Virus record (IMG/VR): IMGVR_UViG_3300030101_002926 | Span: 1 to 32,329 of that record | DNA length: 32,329 nucleotides | Strand: one strand, 5' to 3' | Origin: a virus | Shown: positions 25,991 to 31,561 of the stretch, one piece after another | How the letters are laid out: every line of letters starts with the position of its first letter | Numbering within the stretch: the first letter of the stretch is position 1 | The notes under the pieces: generated by a model | What the model saw: the letters and a program-made list of their open reading frames with translations, nothing else | What the model was told of the DNA's origin: nothing | Databases searched by the model: none | Translations under genes and position numbers: made by a program

Positions 25991-26011
25991 TTACTTAAAC
26001 AAAAGTTGTAA

Positions 26012-26084
26012 TGGGGGTCGCGAGGATCGAACTCGCCTTAGCCAAATTATGAGTTTGGTGCATTCACCAGATTGCTAGACCCCC
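26012..26084 (-). tRNA. tRNA-Met (anticodon CAT)
   Basis: A complete cloverleaf read on the minus strand. The acceptor stem GGGGGTC/GACCCCC is perfect (26078-26084 with 26013-26019), with discriminator A at 26012. There is a short D arm, anticodon arm CCAAA-CTCATAA-TTTGG (CAT), variable CTAAG, and T arm GCGAG-TTCGATC-CTCGC. No CCA is encoded. An elongator-type Met tRNA is more likely than initiator, since the first pair is G-C. The integrase stop codon lies inside its 5' end. It may serve as functional tRNA, as the attachment site, or both. Confidence 0.92.
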
Positions 26085-26917
26085 ACAAGTGCATTGTAAG
26101 CATTCGCATGTTCAGATCCATCCATGTGAACATATCTATTGCACATTTGAGGATTGCTGTGACCTAACCAAGCAGCGATTTCTATGTTGGTGCAACCCTT
26201 TAGACCTAGATTTGTTGCACATGTATGTCTTGTTGCCTTGATAATAAAAGTCTTGGAAATACCACATTCATCTAGGGCTCGTCGCACCGCATGATGCAAT
26301 TCATTATCTGATAAAGGCCAAACCAGCTCTCCTCTCATATTTAAAATCTGTTCGACGGCAGCCTGTAATGCTTTAGGAGTTAAAGGAAGAGTTCTATTTC
26401 CTGTTTTGTTATCGTTATTTGCCTTAAAAAAAGAAACTAGACCTCTTTTCAAGCAGTAATCAGCTTTGGTTAGTCTTCTCATTTCTACAGGTCTGCAACC
26501 CATTTCACATAAAAAAATTAATTGCCTTGCTACATCTTTTCTATTTACTCTTCTCAAATATTCAACGCACAAATCAATTTCATTTTGAGTCCAAATAATT
26601 TGCTTGCGATTTTTAACAGGTAAATTTTTTGGAAATTGAGGTAAGTTTTTTACTCTTCCGTGAACAAGAGCCATTTCTTGAAAAACTTTTAGCTTGCTTG
26701 TCTTGTTATTAATTGTTGCAGGCAAATTATCTTTGTATTCAGCCAAGAAAACTCTGTAATCCATAAATCTTCCGGCATCAATATCTTCTACTGGAGTATT
26801 AGGCCCGAAATAATTAACTGCTTCTAAGGCATAAATTCTTGTTGTTCTAGCTCCAGATTGGTTTTTCCATTGGTGAAGCCACGCATCTTTAAACGCTTGT
26901 TTAATTGTGTAGGCCAT
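26075..26917 (-). CDS. int: Tyrosine recombinase/integrase
   Basis: 280 aa. An N-terminal SAM-like core-binding part (~1-100) and the catalytic domain. Arg142 in GCRPVEMRRLT (box I), Lys171 in the KTGNRTLPL beta hairpin, Lys227-x-x-Arg230 in IKATRHTC (box II, where His is usual), His253 in LGHSNP and the nucleophile Tyr262 in NRYVHMD. There is no obvious separate arm-binding domain, so it is a small integrase. Its last three codons and stop fall within the acceptor stem and following bases of the tRNA-Met gene. This fits site-specific integration at a host tRNA gene. A conserved nonamer ends 1 nt before its ATG. Confidence 0.93.
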   Translation of the reverse strand: MAYTIKQAFKDAWLHQWKNQSGARTTRIYALEAVNYFGPNTPVEDIDAGRFMDYRVFLAEYKDNLPATINNKTSKLKVFQEMALVHGRVKNLPQFPKNLPVKNRKQIIWTQNEIDLCVEYLRRVNRKDVARQLIFLCEMGCRPVEMRRLTKADYCLKRGLVSFFKANNDNKTGNRTLPLTPKALQAAVEQILNMRGELVWPLSDNELHHAVRRALDECGISKTFIIKATRHTCATNLGLKGCTNIEIAAWLGHSNPQMCNRYVHMDGSEHANAYNALVGV

Positions 26918-26918
26918 T

Positions 26919-26927
26919 GGTCGTGGT
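26919..26927 (-). promoter_or_regulatory. ACCACGACC motif before integrase
   Basis: Exact copy of the nonamer, read toward the integrase and 1 nt before its start. See the other copies at 29526, 30135, 30699 and 31822. This copy shares an extra upstream CATCTAACCC with the 31822 copy. Confidence 0.5.
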
Positions 26928-26934
26928 TTGTGGG

Positions 26935-27252
26935 TTAGATGCCCTCCAGCGATCTGATCTTTGCTTTGCCTTTCTTTGTGAGTCTTACTCTGTACCTTCT
27001 GCCTTCTTCAGGGTCTATATAGATCTCACAAAGGCCGAGGCAAGTTTCACGATGCCGGACAGTTTCACTGAGGGTGTGGACAATTCTTGAGGCTGATGCA
27101 TTAGTTACATCAAACCTCTCTTCTATATCTCTATACGTGCAGCTCCCTTTTTCAGCAATGTATAAAAGAACCTGTGCGTGATGCACTGGAAAATTACCTG
27201 GGGCAAGAGAGCCCAATGATTCAAGAGCAGTTGAGAGTTTAGATAAATCCAT
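26935..27252 (-). CDS. MarR-like winged-helix regulator A
   Basis: 105 aa. The winged-helix core is VHHAQVLLYIAEKGSCTYRDI, recognition helix 'VTNASASRIVHTLSE', and wing EGRRYRVRLTKKGKAKIRSL ending 'LTkkG...', as in MarR/DtxR-type small regulators. It lacks the flanking dimerisation helices of full MarR proteins. It stops 17 nt before the integrase start, so both probably share a transcript. Candidate lysogeny or early-gene repressor. Related in plan to the regulator at 27594. Confidence 0.7.
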   Translation of the reverse strand: MDLSKLSTALESLGSLAPGNFPVHHAQVLLYIAEKGSCTYRDIEERFDVTNASASRIVHTLSETVRHRETCLGLCEIYIDPEEGRRYRVRLTKKGKAKIRSLEGI

Positions 27253-27413
27253 TTTTCATTAGGAGGGGATCTCTTGCGACTCACGGTTCCTTCAATTCGT
27301 ATTTGCTTACGATCCTGAAGGGGATGCTTGTAAATGGCAAGATGTATCTCCCCAGTACGAAGTGGGCAAATCAGGCTAAATATACTTCTTACCTGTTCGT
27401 TATTGTGGCTCAT
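27123..27413 (-). CDS. Hypothetical protein with good ribosome site
   Basis: Up to 96 aa from ATG 27413, preceded by GAGGTGG 4 nt upstream. Its ATG overlaps the stop of the upstream small frame (ATGA). N-terminal MSHNNEQVRSIFSLICPLRT looks plausible as protein. The last 130 nt run inside the start of regulator A in another frame, which is unusual, so the gene may be decayed or the call partly wrong. Function unknown. Confidence 0.35.
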   Translation of the reverse strand: MSHNNEQVRSIFSLICPLRTGEIHLAIYKHPLQDRKQIRIEGTVSRKRSPPNEKWIYLNSQLLLNHWALLPQVIFQCITHRFFYTLLKKGAARIEI

Positions 27414-27562
27414 GCGACCACCTCATTAAGATTAAAAAATAAGTTTACAGGGTCGTGGAGTTCCCGTAGAGTTTGACAACCCAGATTGTGATCTCTGCTT
27501 CCTATGATGTGACTTGTTTTACAACGCTGTAAGATTCCTATACAAAAAGCCGTGATGAACAT
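27410..27562 (-). CDS. Very small hypothetical protein
   Basis: 50 aa from ATG 27562; a TTG at 27607 would give 65 aa and overlap the end of regulator B. Contains FCIGILQRCKTSHIIGSRDHN and no clear domain. Support is only the ATGA overlap with the next frame. Weak call. Confidence 0.25.
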   Translation of the reverse strand: MFITAFCIGILQRCKTSHIIGSRDHNLGCQTLRELHDPVNLFFNLNEVVA

Positions 27563-27593
27563 CGTTTTCGTTTCGATCTGTAAAGCAATATGA

Positions 27594-27941
27594 CTAAGCA
27601 AGGCCAACTTGCTTCATCAATTCTTCTCCAGTTTTGGATAAAGAAACTAAATAAGTTCGTGATGAAGGTTTAATTCTCCTATCAAGAAGATGTGTGTCAG
27701 GTCTAACCAGCTTTTCATTCTCAATCCTTGGAGTCATGCTTGCCACGGCTCTAGAGATCGGCCCATTAGTTGTATTGGTTAGATTTGCCAGCTCTTCATA
27801 AGTGCGTGGCTTTACAGCAACGTGCAATAAAACCTCGACCTGAAGAGCCGAGGGTTTGTTGGTATATCTTTTGCTGTTATATCTCAGCGTCTTTAATAGC
27901 TGAGAGAAAGCGGTTAAGGTTTTTTCTTTAGGCATAGCCAT
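27594..27941 (-). CDS. MarR-like winged-helix regulator B
   Basis: 115 aa. Same plan as the regulator at 26935: LQVEVLLHVAVKPRTYEEL, recognition helix 'TNTTNGPISRAVASMTP', then a wing with SSRTYLVSLSKTGEELMKQ. A loop rich in Arg/Asp (DTHLLDRRIKPSS) precedes the last strand. Start at ATG 27941 with GGAGC 9 nt upstream; a second ATG lies two codons later. The start overlaps the small membrane protein upstream by 28 nt. Likely a second DNA-binding regulator for the early region or lysogeny. Confidence 0.7.
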   Translation of the reverse strand: MAMPKEKTLTAFSQLLKTLRYNSKRYTNKPSALQVEVLLHVAVKPRTYEELANLTNTTNGPISRAVASMTPRIENEKLVRPDTHLLDRRIKPSSRTYLVSLSKTGEELMKQVGLA

Positions 27942-28084
27942 ATCAAATAAGCTCCAAGTCCAAAAACGACAAATGGTTCAATTAGAAACATCACACAATA
28001 AATAAAAGCGGGAACGATTACCACGCCCCCTGTAACTAATAATGTGTGACCTACTAATGCTTTAGGTAGATCCTTTTTTTGCAT
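27914..28084 (-). CDS. 56-aa two-helix membrane microprotein
   Basis: MQKKDLPKALVGHTLL is followed by a hydrophobic hairpin: a first segment ~9-34 (GGVVIVPAFIYCVMFLI) and a second ~36-51 (PFVVFGLGAYLIWLCL), then KKKP. The ribosome site GGAGGAGG lies 3 nt before ATG, overlapping the end of the previous gene. Basic ends on both sides suggest both termini face the cytoplasm. Function unknown; could alter host membrane or exclude other phages. Confidence 0.6.
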   Translation of the reverse strand: MQKKDLPKALVGHTLLVTGGVVIVPAFIYCVMFLIEPFVVFGLGAYLIWLCLKKKP

Positions 28085-28304
28085 CGGCCTCCTCCTGATC
28101 TATTTTTTTTAATTTTTCTAAGCAATCATCGAGATCAGCCCTTAATTTATTTTTTGCATCAGGAGTGGGTCTTTTTGGTGGCCTGAGTTCTTTTTGAAGA
28201 CAAGCACATTGCCATAAAAGACAAGTTTTTTTATAAAAGAAATTTTCTTGTTTTAATTTATTAATTTCTCTGTTGAGATCATTAACAGTTCCTTTATCAC
28301 TCAT
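28062..28304 (-). CDS. Small coiled-coil protein
   Basis: 80 aa, charged, with heptad-like stretches NDLNREINKLKQENFFYKKT and ADLDDCLEKLKKIDQEEAD. Two Cys near the middle (TCLLWQCACLQK). The ribosome site GGAGG lies about 10 nt before ATG. Overlaps the previous gene by 4 nt and the next by 23 nt. Not recognised. Confidence 0.55.
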   Translation of the reverse strand: MSDKGTVNDLNREINKLKQENFFYKKTCLLWQCACLQKELRPPKRPTPDAKNKLRADLDDCLEKLKKIDQEEADAKKGST

Positions 28305-28513
28305 TTCTTTTTAACCTCCTCCTGACGCATTATTTCCCTCATTAAATTTTCGTCAGGCTCAAGTGGCTTATATTTTTTTTCATTCTTTTTAACCTCCTTT
28401 GGATCTCTAAATTTCATAGCCAAGACTTCCTTGAGCATTTTTTCTATTCGTTCGATAGAGAGCCGCGTTAAATGCAGCTCCTTTTCGATCTCTGAGTTGT
28501 ACTGTTTAGGCAT
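28301..28513 (-). CDS. Small helical protein, duplicated gene copy 2
   Basis: 70 aa. The first 25 residues (MPKQYNSEIEKELHLTRLSI, then ERIEK) are identical to those of the gene upstream, while the rest (MLKEVLAMKFRDPKEVKKNE and on) differs. GGGAGGGGG lies 6 nt before ATG. The ATG overlaps the end of copy 1 by 8 nt. Predicted amphipathic helix; unknown role. Confidence 0.6.
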   Translation of the reverse strand: MPKQYNSEIEKELHLTRLSIERIEKMLKEVLAMKFRDPKEVKKNEKKYKPLEPDENLMREIMRQEEVKKK

Positions 28514-28682
28514 TCTTTTCCCCCTCCCGTAAAGTTACGCCAAATTCCATCATCTCTCTTTGATTAAGACCTACCTCTTTTAAATAAAGTTCAAAAGATC
28601 TTAATTGTTTTTCTATCCGTTCGATAGAGAGCCGCGTCAGGTGCAGCTCCTTTTCAATCTCTGAGTTGTACTGTTTAGGCAT
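28441..28682 (-). repeat. Tandem 73-bp direct repeat (68/73 identical)
   Basis: 28441-28513 and 28610-28682 are the two units, 169 bp apart. They cover the first ~24 codons of the two neighbouring genes. Of the five differences, most are silent, since the encoded residues are the same. Confidence 0.85.
28506..28682 (-). CDS. Small helical protein, duplicated gene copy 1
   Basis: 58 aa with the same first 25 residues as the next gene; its own end is LRSFELYLKEVGLNQREMME and then FGVTLREGEKNA. Ribosome site AAGGAG 8 nt before ATG 28682. The ATG overlaps the upstream gene's stop (TGATG). Derived by tandem duplication or recombination with the neighbour. Confidence 0.6.
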   Translation of the reverse strand: MPKQYNSEIEKELHLTRLSIERIEKQLRSFELYLKEVGLNQREMMEFGVTLREGEKNA

Positions 28683-28924
28683 CAGTTTTGCTCCTTACGA
28701 ATTTTATCCGCAGCCAAACAGACAGTAGTGCGGAAGTTTCTTTCTTCGTTCACAAGTCGTTCAGCATGCAAAACGATCTGATCTACAAAAAGTTTGAGGT
28801 CTTCAGTTTTGTATTCAAGAAAATTAGGATGTTCTAAAAATTTAGTATGAAGATCATTTGTTGCCTCAACTCTTTGATTAAAAGCTTTTGAGACTTTATC
28901 AATAATTTTTTGTTCTTTATTCAT
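28682..28924 (-). CDS. Small helical hypothetical protein
   Basis: 80 aa, likely all-helical: EQKIIDKVSKAFNQRVEATN, then EDLKLFVDQIVLHAERLVNE and a KIRKEQN end. The ATG overlaps the preceding stop (ATGA) without a visible ribosome site, so it depends on coupling. Not recognised. Confidence 0.55.
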   Translation of the reverse strand: MNKEQKIIDKVSKAFNQRVEATNDLHTKFLEHPNFLEYKTEDLKLFVDQIVLHAERLVNEERNFRTTVCLAADKIRKEQN

Positions 28925-29070
28925 TTAAGTAATAAAAAAGTGAACAGTAAAAAAGAAATACCAGCGAGCACCCTCATTTGCTGGCATTGATTAAAAATGA
29001 CTTGCTCCTGGGCCTGTAAAAGACCCAGAGCATCATCAGTTTCGGTGCTGTATTCAGTGATCTTATTCAT
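28921..29070 (-). CDS. 49-aa tail-anchored membrane microprotein
   Basis: Polar N-terminal ~32 residues (MNKITEYSTETDDALGLLQA and on) and a C-terminal hydrophobic helix (VLAGISFLLFTFLLLK). Start overlaps the upstream gene by 8 nt, and stop overlaps the next ATG. A C-tail anchor with an N-terminal cytoplasmic part is the obvious reading. Function unknown. Confidence 0.55.
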   Translation of the reverse strand: MNKITEYSTETDDALGLLQAQEQVIFNQCQQMRVLAGISFLLFTFLLLK

Positions 29071-29299
29071 GCTTATGAAAGACATAAGTTGAAAAATCAC
29101 CAGCTAATAACCAATTCAATCGCCAAGGCTTATGAAAATGAGCATCGTCTAAAACATCTACGCACTCAGCACCTTTTAGGTCTAAATGTTCCAATGTTTC
29201 GGCTATCTCTTTTTCTTCTCCCTTTTCTAAAGAATCAGCAACACCATTTACTAAATACGAAGCCCAGGGGCTCGGCAATTGTTCTTTAATTACTACCAT
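29063..29299 (-). CDS. Small hypothetical protein
   Basis: 78 aa from ATG 29299 (MVVIKEQLPSPWASYLVNG), with GAGG 7 nt upstream. Acidic middle (KGEEKEIAETLEHLD) and a Trp/His-rich end (HKPWRLNWLLAGDFSTYVFH). Overlaps the previous gene's last codons by 7 nt. Not recognised. Confidence 0.55.
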   Translation of the reverse strand: MVVIKEQLPSPWASYLVNGVADSLEKGEEKEIAETLEHLDLKGAECVDVLDDAHFHKPWRLNWLLAGDFSTYVFHKHE

Positions 29300-29508
29300 C
29301 CGCAATCCTCGGGATAATCCCCTAACGCACCCTCTGTGAGTACGTCATAACCAGCTCGCCAGTTCTCTTCGCTTGTTATGCGTTGGCTCTGGCGTTTGTT
29401 TTCTTTGATAACTTCCTTCATATTTGAAGCAACGTCATTAACTGAATTAACGTCTTTTAAATCAACTGTCTTTGAACTGTCGCCAAAAACAAAATCAATT
29501 TGAGGCAT
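29293..29508 (-). CDS. Small hypothetical protein
   Basis: 71 aa. MPQIDFVFGDSSKTVDLKDV begins with a strand-turn-strand pattern, followed by a basic helix (KEVIKENKRQSQRITSEENW). Ribosome site AGGAG about 9 nt before ATG. The gene starts a new unit after a hairpin and an ACCACGACC motif, so it may be the first gene of the 29508-to-26935 transcript. Confidence 0.55.
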   Translation of the reverse strand: MPQIDFVFGDSSKTVDLKDVNSVNDVASNMKEVIKENKRQSQRITSEENWRAGYDVLTEGALGDYPEDCGW

Positions 29509-29525
29509 GATAAAAAACTCCTAAA

Positions 29526-29534
29526 GGTCGTGGT
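29526..29534 (-). promoter_or_regulatory. ACCACGACC motif before 71-aa gene
   Basis: Exact nonamer, 17 nt before ATG 29508 and just upstream of its ribosome site. Preceded by an AGGTCT/AGGCCT hairpin on the transcribed strand. Confidence 0.5.
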
Positions 29535-29585
29535 TTAAATCAGGCCTAAGAAATAGACCTGAAGTGATGCGTGTGAGAGCATCAG

Positions 29586-29603
29586 AGAGCCCCGAAGGGC
29601 TCT
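29586..29603 (-). terminator. TTCG-loop hairpin between small genes
   Basis: The minus-strand RNA forms AGAGCCC-UUCG-GGGCUCU, a very stable 7-bp hairpin with a UUCG tetraloop. It lies just downstream of the 113-aa gene stop. No T-tract follows, so it may be an RNA-end or processing element as much as a terminator. Confidence 0.5.
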
Positions 29604-29612
29604 GGGATGCCA

Positions 29613-29954
29613 TCAGTGCAATAAATCAGCTAGGCCCAAATCTTTCCAGGCTTGCTCCTGCTTATCGTCAAGCATTGGGTCAATTTTCAGCTCGTCGTCT
29701 CTGTCCTTGTGCCATTTAGCAGTAGACCGCATAAGGTCGATAAACTCTTCCTTATTTGGTGCGGTTTGTATGGTTACATCTCCTTCGACATAGCTAACTA
29801 ATTTAAATTCGGAGGGATTAGCCCATTTTCCGTAATACGAAGCATCTTGTTCTGTATCAACTTGTGAAAATCCTTTTGAGACGCTACAGAGATTGAAATC
29901 AAATTGATATCTATCTCCGCAAACAATAAAATCGGTGGTTTTTTTAATTGTCAT
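29613..29954 (-). CDS. Hypothetical protein
   Basis: 113 aa from ATG 29954; a TTG two codons earlier is less likely. Beta-rich start (TIKKTTDFIVCGDRYQFDFN), then acidic helical end (DDELKIDPMLDDKQEQAWKD). Overlaps the upstream 58-aa gene by 11 nt. Not recognised. Confidence 0.55.
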   Translation of the reverse strand: MTIKKTTDFIVCGDRYQFDFNLCSVSKGFSQVDTEQDASYYGKWANPSEFKLVSYVEGDVTIQTAPNKEEFIDLMRSTAKWHKDRDDELKIDPMLDDKQEQAWKDLGLADLLH

Positions 29955-30120
29955 TGTCAAGCTCCCAAATAACAGACTGTTTTTGCCTCTGGACTTTGAC
30001 GAGGTTTTCTTCTTGGATTAAGCACTCGTGCCAATCATTGCCATTAGAAATACATTTATCATCAGGCCCGCCAATCAATAAATATTGACGGTTTGCAATT
30101 GGATGTTCTTCTTTAGTCAT
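29944..30120 (-). CDS. 58-aa hypothetical protein
   Basis: MTKEEHPIANRQYLLIGGPD followed by DKCISNGNDWHECLIQEENL and a short strand. AAAGG lies 9 nt before ATG. It is the first gene after the second hairpin plus ACCACGACC unit and is coupled to the 113-aa gene. Not recognised. Confidence 0.5.
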   Translation of the reverse strand: MTKEEHPIANRQYLLIGGPDDKCISNGNDWHECLIQEENLVKVQRQKQSVIWELDNDN

Positions 30121-30134
30121 TTTAAAATACCTTT

Positions 30135-30143
30135 GGTCGTGGT
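30135..30143 (-). promoter_or_regulatory. ACCACGACC motif before 58-aa gene
   Basis: Exact nonamer, 14 nt before ATG 30120. A GCTGG/CCAGC hairpin (30147-30161) directly precedes it in the direction of transcription. Confidence 0.5.
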
Positions 30144-30163
30144 AATGCTGGTGAGCCCAGCAG

Positions 30164-30181
30164 GGAACCCCGAAGGGCTCC
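30164..30181 (-). terminator. TTCG-loop hairpin, second copy
   Basis: On the minus-strand RNA, GGAGCCC-UUCG-GGGUUCC forms a 7-bp stem with a G-U pair; on the plus strand the same position would be an A-C mismatch. The fold is therefore favoured only in minus-strand transcripts. It is related in core sequence to the hairpin at 29586. Confidence 0.5.
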
Positions 30182-30191
30182 AGGCTGAGAT

Positions 30192-30362
30192 CTAACTGTG
30201 GACGTATCCATCAGATTCAATACCTAGCCATAAAGATTTTTTATCTTTTTGTTGGCTGACTGAAACCATGAAGCACTTGTTAAAAGAATCAAAGTAAGGA
30301 ACACCAACAAAGGCCCACTTGGTTTTTATTCTTTCAAGTGCTTTTGTTTGTTCTTTATTCAT
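30192..30362 (-). CDS. 56-aa hypothetical protein
   Basis: MNKEQTKALERIKTKWAFVG, then strands around NKCFMVSVSQQ and SLWLGIESDGYVHS. A small alpha-beta protein. ATG follows the previous stop directly (TAAATG). Not recognised. Confidence 0.5.
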   Translation of the reverse strand: MNKEQTKALERIKTKWAFVGVPYFDSFNKCFMVSVSQQKDKKSLWLGIESDGYVHS

Positions 30363-30683
30363 TTAAAGTCCCTTGTTCAGGTCGTCTATTTTTCGCATGA
30401 CTTGGGCGAAGTCTCTATCAGCTTTTGCTGGGTAACGGTCGTAATCTCTTATTTTTGAGTGACCGTCCTCGAAGTAATCAAACCAATCTGGTTGACTCCC
30501 CTTCTCGGCTTTCCATGCTGCGATAAACAAACTAGCGTCCATGTCCTGCTCTAAATAAACCTGTTCGTCTTTTAAATAACTAAAGCGAGAAACAAAATGT
30601 TCAATGCCTAGGTCTTTCAAGGACTGTTCAGGTACTTGCAACCAACCATGACCGCCGTCATGGTGAAAACTAAACTGTTTCAT
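30363..30683 (-). CDS. Conserved small phage/plasmid protein (HHDxGHGWLxV family)
   Basis: 106 aa. MKQFSFHHDGGHGWLQVPEQ, then 'VSRFSYLKDEQVYLEQDMDA' and an Asp/Tyr-rich end. This pattern (HHD.GHGWL.V, Y....vYLEED.D) is found in many phage and plasmid small proteins of unknown function. First gene of the minus-strand early arm, with an ACCACGACC motif upstream. Confidence 0.65.
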   Translation of the reverse strand: MKQFSFHHDGGHGWLQVPEQSLKDLGIEHFVSRFSYLKDEQVYLEQDMDASLFIAAWKAEKGSQPDWFDYFEDGHSKIRDYDRYPAKADRDFAQVMRKIDDLNKGL

Positions 30684-30698
30684 TTTTCAAGGTTCTGT

Positions 30699-30707
30699 GG
30701 TCGTGGT
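30699..30707 (-). promoter_or_regulatory. ACCACGACC motif before first early gene
   Basis: Exact nonamer, 15 nt before ATG 30683. A GTGC-TAAG-GCAC hairpin immediately precedes it on the transcribed strand. Confidence 0.5.
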
Positions 30708-31283
30708 TGTGCCTTAGCACTACCCATTAATAGCTCTTACTCTTCGGCCCTGTAGACTTTGCCTTTAAAGCTTAACACTCTGTAACTTTCACAGCTCTTC
30801 AGCTCCCGCGGCGGGCTCTCACTTGTGCGTTTGCCTGCCGGTCTCCTTTGGAGCTGGACCAGCAATAAGACCAAGAGTAAGAGCTGATGCGAATTTATTA
30901 TTCGCAGCCAAGCCAGCCCCTCACTACCCCTATGCCCATTTAATCGAAAAAAGACTGATATATTTATTTTTTTTCGTCTTTAATATCCAATCCGGAGGGG
31001 GCCAAGGGGGAAATATTTAAAAGTGATGACGACGAACCCTACTTAACCGCGAGCAACAAAATGGGAAGCGTTGCTAATGCAAGGAAAAGCGAGGCTAGGC
31101 GGTTATATATCGAGGTAACAGGTTAGGGAGTATCGGTGCGTTTCGTTAAAAACCCTGCCGTCTGTTTATATGGGCGTTCGGAATGAAAGTCAATGTTCCG
31201 AGTTTACGAATTGAAACATTCTGAGGGGTTGAGTTAGTTTAATGGGGGTTGTAAGGTACTGAAGCGACCAAGCATTAAGGATT
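30708..31283. other. Non-coding divergent region (~575 bp)
   Basis: No convincing gene lies here. It separates the minus-strand early arm from the plus-strand terminase arm. It holds a long inverted repeat (30732-30885), a GC-rich hairpin near 30801-30817, a TGCGAAT-loop-ATTCGCA hairpin (30888-30906), a TAACCGC/GCGGTTA pair (31044-31050 with 31099-31105) enclosing AGCAAC/GTTGCT (31052-31057 with 31070-31075), and CGGAA/TTCCG (31179-31200). Such a place could carry divergent promoters, a replication origin, a structured RNA or a packaging site. A weak sigma-70-like TTGAAA lies near 31212. Confidence 0.6.
30732..30885. repeat. 13-bp perfect inverted repeat with 128-nt interior
   Basis: AGCTCTTACTCTT (30732-30744) and AAGAGTAAGAGCT (30873-30885) are exact reverse complements. 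The interior has smaller hairpins, including GGTCTCC...GGA..GACC near 30840-30860. It could fold as one large structured RNA or cruciform. Confidence 0.75.
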
Positions 31284-31529
31284 ATGATTAAGAGAAAGGA
31301 AACGTATTTGATGAAGAAGATGAAGGATAGGGTAGGTATTGAGAGAGATCCAAGTGGAGGGGAATTAGCGAGAGATTTTACGAAGAGTGAGAGAGCTGCT
31401 TATGGAAGTTACATGAGAAGTTATAGAGAGAGGTATGGATTAGTGGATGGGTTAAGGACAGATAGGGAAGGGTTTAAGGAATATCTGCGGGAACGTAGAG
31501 AAAGGGATAGAAAAGCAAGGGGATATTAG
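31284..31529 (+). CDS. Small basic hypothetical protein
   Basis: 81 aa, very rich in Arg, Lys and Glu: MIKRKETYLMKKMKDRVGIE, ERAAYGSYMRSYRERYG and a final basic helix. A nucleic-acid-binding role is possible from charge. A second ATG nine codons later is an alternative start. First plus-strand gene after the divergent region. Not recognised. Confidence 0.55.
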   Translation: MIKRKETYLMKKMKDRVGIERDPSGGELARDFTKSERAAYGSYMRSYRERYGLVDGLRTDREGFKEYLRERRERDRKARGY

Positions 31530-31561
31530 TTATTGTGTAGTGGTCTTATGAATTTGTAGTC

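Noticed and set aside
26012-26084. tRNA as a prophage/host boundary
   Set aside because: Phage genes (RNA polymerase on one side, integrase on the other) continue across it, so no host flank is visible.
30823-31020. Plus-strand 65-codon frame in the divergent region
   Set aside because: Composition and the hairpins below it fit non-coding DNA; there is no ribosome site or coupling.
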